From the NCBI RefSeq assembly GCF_943846705.1, contig NZ_OX044366.1:2790001-2854000 (forward strand): a DNA stretch of 64,000 nucleotides, in the 5' to 3' direction. The stretch's first letter is position 1. Each line of letters opens with the position of its first letter. Positions 58,787 to 64,000 of this stretch are shown here, in pieces. Source of the stretch: an uncultured Pseudomonas sp. GTDB taxonomy: Bacteria; Pseudomonadota; Gammaproteobacteria; Pseudomonadales; Pseudomonadaceae. The notes under the pieces were generated by a model. The model saw nothing but the letters and a program-made list of their open reading frames with translations, did not search any database and had not been told where the DNA came from. The translations under genes and the position numbers were made by a program.

Positions 58787-59740
58787 TTAGTCGTTGCCGG
58801 GGTCAGCGACCAGGCGGCCGGCGTCCTTGGTCAAGGACAAGAGGAAGATCTTCTGCAGCTCTGGATCGTTACGCGTCAGTTCGATCAGGCTTTGTTCCAG
58901 TTCGCTGGCCTCTTCTTCAAGCCCGAGCTCCGACAAGCGTTTGACCCGGTGAACCCACTGGGCAACGTCGTCGTTCTCAAGGTCGTTGTAAATCAGCTCA
59001 TGAGCTTCCTGCAGCTTGCCGCGCAAGGTGCGGCTGACCAGCAGTGAGGCATCGGCGCGGGCCGAACCCTGATCATCGGTAACGGTCAGCAGCAGGGTGC
59101 TGATGCGCGTGACATCCTGTTCGGCAAACGGGCTGTCGAGCAGGTTCAGACGCAGGATGCCATTGCGATCGGTGAGCAGCTCGTGGTTCTGCTCGCCGGC
59201 TTTAACCAGCACTGGGCGCTCGGCCCATGGCAGGCTGGAATATTCAGTTCGCGCGTCCTGGCGGCGTTCTTCAAGGCTGGCAAGGTTCTGCTGTGAGCGA
59301 CCGTTGGACTCGACGTTAATCGCCGGGTTGAGCCCGGCGAAACCGTAACTGATCCAGTCCTTGGTGGCGCTGTCCGGCAGGCTGCCGAGCAATGCCACGT
59401 TTAGCACATTGGCACCGATGCCGCCGACCACCGCCAGTGCCCCGAGTGGCACTTCATACAGTTCGCGCCAGGCCTGGTAAGGGGTGTAGCGATCATAGCG
59501 GCGGGTCACGTCAAATGCCGTGACCTCGAAGGTCTTTTGTTCGTGCACGCGAACGCGGCGCTGCGGCAATTCCAGCACACGTGGTTCACCGACATCGATT
59601 TGTAGGCTGTGGTGGAGCAATTTACGCTCGATGCGCTCCTCATGCTCGCTACGCTGCGGCAACTGGTTAGCGCAACCGCTGAGTAGCAGGCTGCCACCCA
59701 GAAGGGTGGCGATGAGGCTGAGGGCGTTTCGCTTGAACAT
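58787..59740 (-). CDS. envelope lipoprotein of unknown function
   Basis: 317 aa. Signal with lipobox LSGC (MFKRNALSLIATLLGGSLLLSGC). The middle holds a hydrophobic stretch (PLGALAVVGGIGANVLNVALLGSLP) and a beta-rich domain (ISTLLLTVTDDQGSARADASLLVSRTLRGKLQ). The C-terminus is a helical repeat with DPELQKIFLLSLTKDAGRL. I recognise no family. It is upstream of the lytic transglycosylase and downstream of proS on the same strand. Confidence 0.75.
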   Translation of the reverse strand: MFKRNALSLIATLLGGSLLLSGCANQLPQRSEHEERIERKLLHHSLQIDVGEPRVLELPQRRVRVHEQKTFEVTAFDVTRRYDRYTPYQAWRELYEVPLGALAVVGGIGANVLNVALLGSLPDSATKDWISYGFAGLNPAINVESNGRSQQNLASLEERRQDARTEYSSLPWAERPVLVKAGEQNHELLTDRNGILRLNLLDSPFAEQDVTRISTLLLTVTDDQGSARADASLLVSRTLRGKLQEAHELIYNDLENDDVAQWVHRVKRLSELGLEEEASELEQSLIELTRNDPELQKIFLLSLTKDAGRLVADPGND

Positions 59741-59766
59741 GACGGCTCTGGCTAAAAGGGCTGAAA

Positions 59767-61482
59767 TCAGTGGCTGATACGGGCCTGGATAAAACTCAGG
59801 AGCTCGGCCACAGGCACGGCCTGGGCTTCGGTTTCCTTACGGCTTTTGTATTCCAGGTTACCTTCGGCCAGGCCGCGATCGCTGACCACGACGCGGTGTG
59901 GAATGCCGATCAGTTCCATATCGGCGAATTTGATGCCTGGGCTGGTCTTTTTGTCACGGTCATCGAGCAACACTTCGAAGCCGGCAGCAGTGAGTTCGGC
60001 GTACAGCTTGTCGGTCGCCTCACGCACGGCGTCGGTCTCGTAGCGCAACGGTACCAGGGCGATTTGAAACGGCGCGAGCGCGTCATTCCAGAGAATGCCG
60101 CGCTCATCATTGTTCTGCTCGATGGCCGCCGCGACAACGCGGGATACGCCAATGCCATAGCAGCCCATGGTCAGGGTGACGGGTTTGCCGTTCTCGCCCA
60201 GCACTTGGCAGTTCAGCGCTTCGCTGTACTTGGTGCCGAGCTGGAAGATATGCCCGACTTCAATGCCGCGTTTGATTTCCAGGGTGCCGTTGCCATCCGG
60301 GCTTGGGTCGCCCGCCACGACATTGCGCAGGTCGGCGACTGCCGGCAGCGGCAGGTCACGCTCCCAGTTGACGCCAAAGTAGTGCTTGTCGTCGATATTC
60401 GCGCCCGAGGCGAAATCGCTCATCAAGGCAACTGAACGGTCGATGATGCAGGGGATTGGCAGGTTGACCGGGCCCAGTGAGCCAGGGCCGGCGCCGATGG
60501 CAGCGCGGATTTCGGTTTCGTTGGCCATTACCAGTGGGCTGGCAACCAGCTCCAAGTTAGCAGCCTTGATCTCATTGAGCTCATGGTCGCCGCGCACGAT
60601 CAGCGCGACCAAGGTGCCTTTTTTAGCACCGTGCACCATCAGGGTTTTGATGGTTTTCTCGATCGCTAGACCGAAGCCCTGTACCAGTGCGTCAATGGTC
60701 TTGGTGTCGGGTGTTTCAACCAAACGCATGGCTTCACGGGCTTCTGCTCGTGCTGTTTCACGGGGCAGTGCTTCGGCTTTTTCGATATTGGCCGCGTATT
60801 CCGAGGCATTGCTGAAGGCGATATCGTCTTCACCCGATTCGGCCAGTACATGAAACTCGTGGGAGCCGGTGCCGCCGATGGAGCCGGTATCAGCCTGCAC
60901 GGGACGGAAGTTCAGGCCCAGGCGGGTAAAGATATTGCAGTAGGCCTGGTGCATGCGGTCATAGGTGTGTTGCAGCGAAGCCTGGTCAACATGGAAAGAA
61001 TAGGCATCCTTCATGATGAACTCGCGGCCGCGCATCACACCGAAGCGCGGCCGGGTTTCGTCACGGAACTTGGTCTGGATCTGGTACAGGTTAATTGGCA
61101 GCTGCTTGTAGCTGTTCAGCTCGTTGCGCGCCAGATCGGTGATCACTTCTTCGTGGGTCGGCCCTGCGCAGAAATCGCGGCCGTGACGGTCTTTCATACG
61201 CAGCAGTTCCGGGCCGTACTGCTCCCAGCGGCCGGATTCCTGCCACAGTTCGGCGGGCTGGATGCCAGGCATCAGCACTTCCAGCGCGCCAGCGGCATTC
61301 ATCTCCTCGCGCACAACTTTCTCAACCTTGCGCAGAACACGCAGGCCCATGGGCAGCCAGGTGTACAAGCCGGAAGCCAGTTTGCGGATCATCCCGGCAC
61401 GCAGCATCAGCTGATGGCTGATAACCACGGCATCGGATGGGTTTTCTTTAAGAGTCGAGAGCAGGAATTGGCTGGTACGCAT
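59767..61482 (-). CDS. proS: prolyl-tRNA synthetase ProS
   Basis: 571 aa from MRTSQFLLSTLKENPSDAVV (ATG 61482-61480), the normal length for the bacterial type. Class II motifs: RKLASGLYTWLPMGLRVLRKVE, FRDETRPRFGVMRGREFIMKDAYSFH (motif 2), and the C-terminal TMGCYGIGVSRVVAAAIEQ (motif 3). An editing (INS) domain sits between motifs 2 and 3 (about 225-400), which hydrolyses misacylated Ala-tRNA-Pro. The C-terminal anticodon-binding domain follows. Confidence 0.96.
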   Translation of the reverse strand: MRTSQFLLSTLKENPSDAVVISHQLMLRAGMIRKLASGLYTWLPMGLRVLRKVEKVVREEMNAAGALEVLMPGIQPAELWQESGRWEQYGPELLRMKDRHGRDFCAGPTHEEVITDLARNELNSYKQLPINLYQIQTKFRDETRPRFGVMRGREFIMKDAYSFHVDQASLQHTYDRMHQAYCNIFTRLGLNFRPVQADTGSIGGTGSHEFHVLAESGEDDIAFSNASEYAANIEKAEALPRETARAEAREAMRLVETPDTKTIDALVQGFGLAIEKTIKTLMVHGAKKGTLVALIVRGDHELNEIKAANLELVASPLVMANETEIRAAIGAGPGSLGPVNLPIPCIIDRSVALMSDFASGANIDDKHYFGVNWERDLPLPAVADLRNVVAGDPSPDGNGTLEIKRGIEVGHIFQLGTKYSEALNCQVLGENGKPVTLTMGCYGIGVSRVVAAAIEQNNDERGILWNDALAPFQIALVPLRYETDAVREATDKLYAELTAAGFEVLLDDRDKKTSPGIKFADMELIGIPHRVVVSDRGLAEGNLEYKSRKETEAQAVPVAELLSFIQARISH

Positions 61483-61586
61483 ATTTGGCTGTTCTGTCGG
61501 TTGCAAGAGGTTTTCAATGGCCGGCATTGTACGGTGCCTGTACAGATGCGTACAGGATACTGGTGTCTACTGATTAGGAGGAGCGT

Positions 61587-62003
61587 GTGTCGATATTGAC
61601 GGCAGAGCAGGTGCAGGCGCTGATTCGGGCAGGGTTGCCGATGGCGGACGACATTAACCTGTGTATTGATCGGCTGGACGCCGACGGAGCATTGGCCCGT
61701 GTGCCGTTCCACAGCAAGCTGGTGCGGCCGGGTGGCACCTTGTCCGGGCCAACCATCATGGCGCTAGCGGATGCGGCCATGTATGCGGTGGTGCTTGGCA
61801 GTCTCGGGCGGGTGGAGATGGCCGTTACATCAAATTTGAATATCAATTTTCTGGTCAAGCCTAAGCCGGTTGATTTGCTAGCAAAGGCGCGGATATTGCG
61901 GCTAAGTCGCAGGCAGGCTGTGTGTGAGGTGTCGGTTTATTCGCAAGGTAACGAAGATGAACTGGTGGCGCATGTAACGGGGACGTATGCGTTGCCCCTG
62001 TAA
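61587..62003 (+). CDS. PaaI-family hotdog-fold thioesterase
   Basis: 138 aa, GTG start (61587) with AGGAGG 5 nt upstream. Hotdog-fold pattern: FHSKLVRPGGTLSGPTIMALADAAMYAVVLGSLG (the active-site segment) and NLNINFLVKPKPVDLLAKARILRLSRRQAVCEVSVYSQ. It hydrolyses acyl-CoA or similar thioesters; substrate unknown. It is divergent from proS and ends before a palindromic terminator. Confidence 0.88.
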   Translation: MSILTAEQVQALIRAGLPMADDINLCIDRLDADGALARVPFHSKLVRPGGTLSGPTIMALADAAMYAVVLGSLGRVEMAVTSNLNINFLVKPKPVDLLAKARILRLSRRQAVCEVSVYSQGNEDELVAHVTGTYALPL

Positions 62004-62019
62004 GTTCTTAGCGGACAAG

Positions 62020-62049
62020 AAAAAGCCCGACCTAGGTCGGGCTTTCTTT
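62020..62049. terminator. palindromic bidirectional terminator
   Basis: A perfect 24-bp palindrome (62022-62045), AAAGCCCGACCT joined to AGGTCGGGCTTT, between the convergent thioesterase and OprD-porin genes. Confidence 0.92.
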
Positions 62050-62068
62050 ACCAGCTAAGCAATCTGAA

Positions 62069-63400
62069 TTACAGAACGCTCAGTGGGTATTCAACGATCA
62101 GACGGAAGTCATTGTTATCGTTGTCGTACGAGCTGTTAGCACGATAGGTCGCGTTACGAATACGGAAAGACAAATCTTTCGCAGCGCCTTCTTGGATCAC
62201 GTACTTAGCTTCGATGTCCAGTTCGTGCTCTTTTGCATCGACACCGCTACCAACATCAATATTGTCACCGGTGATATAGCGGGTCATGAAGCTCAGGCCC
62301 GGAATACCGTAGGTAGCCATGTTGATGTCGTAACGAGCCTGCCAGGAACGCTCGTCCTTACCGATAAAGTCAGAGTACTGAACAGAGTTAGCTGTCCAAA
62401 TAGTGCCGTTACCGTCAATGCCGTAGTTGTAACCGGTATCGCCGGAGGAGCGCTGGTGGGCGAGGGTGAATTTATGCGCGCCCAGCGAATAAGCTGCAGC
62501 CAAGCTCCAGAGTTTGTTGTCCAGAGCGCCAGCCAGCTTACGGCCGTCATCATTTGACTTGTAGTAGTTGAAGTCAAAATTCAGACCCTGATCATCTGCC
62601 AGTGGCAGGTTGTAGTTCAGGTTGACATATTTTTTCTTCCAGAAATCTTCAACGTCGGATGCATGGATTGCACCGCTGAAGTTGTCAGTGAAGCTGTAAC
62701 TTGCACCAACGATGTTGGCAGACTTAAGGGTGTGACCCTTCTGTGTGTTGCTGTCACGGCCGGTGGCGGTTTGGCTGCTGATGGCTGTGAAGCGGCCAGC
62801 AGTCAGTTCCAGACCTTCGATCTCATTACTGGTCAGCAGGGTGCCGGTAGCAACTTCTGGCAGGATACGGCTGTCATCGGTGGAAAACACTGGGCTGCCA
62901 ACAAACTGGTTGCCATATTTCAAGACGGTATCAGAAACGCGGAACTTGATAGCGCCGCCAACTTCGGTCTGAGTGTCATCACCGCGACCGCTGTCAGTTT
63001 GTGCAAATTGGCCTGAGCCGTAACGACCACGACCGCTGTCCAGCTTAATGCTGCTCAAGCTATGCGCGTCAAAGCCAACGCCCACAGTACCTTGAGTGAA
63101 GCCGGATTCGGCCAGCAGACGAATGCCTAGGCCAAACTCTTCGCGATAGCCGTTTTTGTAGCGATCAGAATCGTTATTAGTTTTGCCGTCGCCATCGGAG
63201 TCGACAGTCAAATCGTCGTCAATTCCAATGTTGCCAGCGCCGTTGCGGAAGTCGCGATTGTGATACAGCGCGCGATTGAAGATATTGAAGCTGCTGTCTT
63301 CAACAAAGCCCTTGGATTCGGACTGGCTGGACGCCACGGCCATTTGGGTGGTGCCCGCTGCTACTGCGAGGGCGATTACGCTCCACTTCATCACTTGCAT
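62069..63400 (-). CDS. OprD-family outer-membrane porin
   Basis: 443 aa. Signal peptide MKWSVIALAVAAGTTQMAVA (an extra MQV from the upstream ATG at 63400 is likely, since GGAGCA lies 8 nt before it). The mature protein begins with SQSESKGFVEDSSFNIFNRALYHNRDFRNG, characteristic of OprD/OpdP-type channels. The C-terminus ends FRLIVEYPLSVL, an amphipathic last strand with a hydrophobic terminus. It imports small substrates, typically amino acids or aromatic acids. OprD itself takes basic amino acids and carbapenems; whether this is the oprD gene proper cannot be settled by eye. Confidence 0.9.
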   Translation of the reverse strand: MQVMKWSVIALAVAAGTTQMAVASSQSESKGFVEDSSFNIFNRALYHNRDFRNGAGNIGIDDDLTVDSDGDGKTNNDSDRYKNGYREEFGLGIRLLAESGFTQGTVGVGFDAHSLSSIKLDSGRGRYGSGQFAQTDSGRGDDTQTEVGGAIKFRVSDTVLKYGNQFVGSPVFSTDDSRILPEVATGTLLTSNEIEGLELTAGRFTAISSQTATGRDSNTQKGHTLKSANIVGASYSFTDNFSGAIHASDVEDFWKKKYVNLNYNLPLADDQGLNFDFNYYKSNDDGRKLAGALDNKLWSLAAAYSLGAHKFTLAHQRSSGDTGYNYGIDGNGTIWTANSVQYSDFIGKDERSWQARYDINMATYGIPGLSFMTRYITGDNIDVGSGVDAKEHELDIEAKYVIQEGAAKDLSFRIRNATYRANSSYDNDNNDFRLIVEYPLSVL

Positions 63401-64000
63401 CGTGATTGCTCCTTTGGTTTAGAAAAGTTGCGTCGCCCGGCTGTTTGTTATAGGGCGACTCTTTCTTTTTGTGTCGGCGGTAACTTATAGCACGCTGCCT
63501 TTATTGGCGATAGTTGCAATCTATTCACCACGATTTCTTCACGCTCGTGTCGCAACGTTTATGAGTCATGTCGCATTTCTGTAGATGCTGCTGGCGTGCT
63601 TGAAGTCATTGCTGACGGTTTTTGCGCTTGCACAAGGCTTGATTTCGGCAGCCCGGCGGCTCAGTGCGATTCGTCATGGGTCACTTAAGCAATAATCGTG
63701 CGCAAAAAACTATTGAGCGCGTTTTCTGGGCTTGAGATGAGCAGGCTGTCTGTGGTTTTTTGGGTTGTGTAGTTGTTTGTTCGTGTTTTTTTAGGTTTTT
63801 CTTCTATTTTTCTTATGTTGTGAAGGGATTTTTATTAGTGATTTTTGCTGGTTTTTCAGAAGGTTGCAGTCGTAGTGGTGCATGCATGGCATGTGGCGGC
63901 TATGTAGGGATTACCGAAGGGAACAGTTTTAGTGCGCGGTATGGGGGAGTTGGTCGGGCGCCCTTTTATAGTGCGCTATGGTAAGGGGTGGGTCGTGGGT
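63401..64000. other. 600-nt gene-poor, G/T-rich region at the window end
   Basis: No convincing gene. From about 63720 to 63860 the plus strand is strongly enriched in G and T with runs of T and few C, unlike the rest of the window. A short open frame at 63760-63984 has no ribosome site and looks spurious. TATAGT at 63967-63972, in a GC-rich surround, could be a -10 element for a gene starting beyond the window. The OprD-porin promoter must lie in the left part. Confidence 0.5.

Noticed and set aside
63760..63984. 74-codon frame in the G/T-rich tail
   Set aside because: No ribosome site; composition-driven frame.

Overview
The window is a GC-rich (about 60%) bacterial chromosome segment that reads as a Pseudomonas genome. 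The evidence is gene content and gene order: a complete acyclic-terpene (atu) operon with its divergent TetR regulator, the msrB / glutathione peroxidase / ospR / sagS neighbourhood, two Glu-Gly tRNA pairs, and the purN-purM / hda / wrbA / arsC / proS / OprD-porin block. From memory of P. aeruginosa, the first two thirds correspond to the PA2897-to-PA2812 region and the last third to PA0935-PA0958. The species cannot be named from the sequence alone. No prophage, transposase, CRISPR array or rRNA was seen.

Layout. (1) 1-4750: the 3' end of a MocR-type regulator, then a tight cluster of a von Willebrand-factor-A lipoprotein, an ECF sigma factor, a membrane protein placed like an anti-sigma factor, and a low-complexity lipoprotein. 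(2) 4925-15198: the atuABCDEFG operon (minus strand) for citronellol/geranyl-CoA catabolism and the divergent repressor atuR. Operator-like palindromes lie between atuA and atuR. REP-like palindromes fill the three wide gaps atuD/E, atuE/F and atuF/G. atuH is not adjacent. (3) 15312-26739: housekeeping genes, including a periplasmic binding protein, class II DAHP synthase, a spermidine-synthase-like protein, an enoyl-CoA hydratase, the DeaD RNA helicase, an extradiol dioxygenase, thiopurine methyltransferase, the HtpX protease and an AlaA-type aminotransferase. (4) 27048-33834: a redox-stress and signalling block with MsrB, glutathione peroxidase, OspR, the SagS hybrid kinase, a DUF815 ATPase, free-methionine-sulfoxide reductase and a GST. 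(5) 33952-34508: a consensus promoter driving tRNA-Glu, Gly, Glu, Gly and a strong terminator. (6) 34587-44512: FadE, a transglutaminase-like protein, an ABC exporter and an RND efflux pair. (7) 44609-63400: mazG, purine synthesis (purM-purN), an envelope/replication operon ending in hda, wrbA-arsC, a PilZ-domain protein, a thioredoxin lipoprotein, acylphosphatase, a lytic transglycosylase, proS and an OprD-family porin. (8) 63401-64000: a gene-free, G/T-rich tail.

How the genes work together. The atu genes form one catabolic unit: acyl-CoA dehydrogenase AtuD, biotin-dependent carboxylase AtuC/F, hydratase AtuE, dehydrogenases AtuB/G and AtuA, all under AtuR. The glutathione peroxidase-ospR pair has a 40-bp palindrome laid exactly over a sigma-70 promoter, which predicts redox autoregulation. 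Several genes are translationally coupled by 1-8 nt overlaps (sigma/anti-sigma, purM/purN, transporter/hda, arsC/wrbA/DUF2069, MFP/RND). I did not find an obviously undescribed defence or mobile system. The least-explained elements are the VWA-lipoprotein/sigma cluster, the PilZ protein with a large unknown N-terminal region, the orphan terminator overlapping the alaA promoter, the REP-like elements inside the atu operon, and the G/T-rich end of the window.
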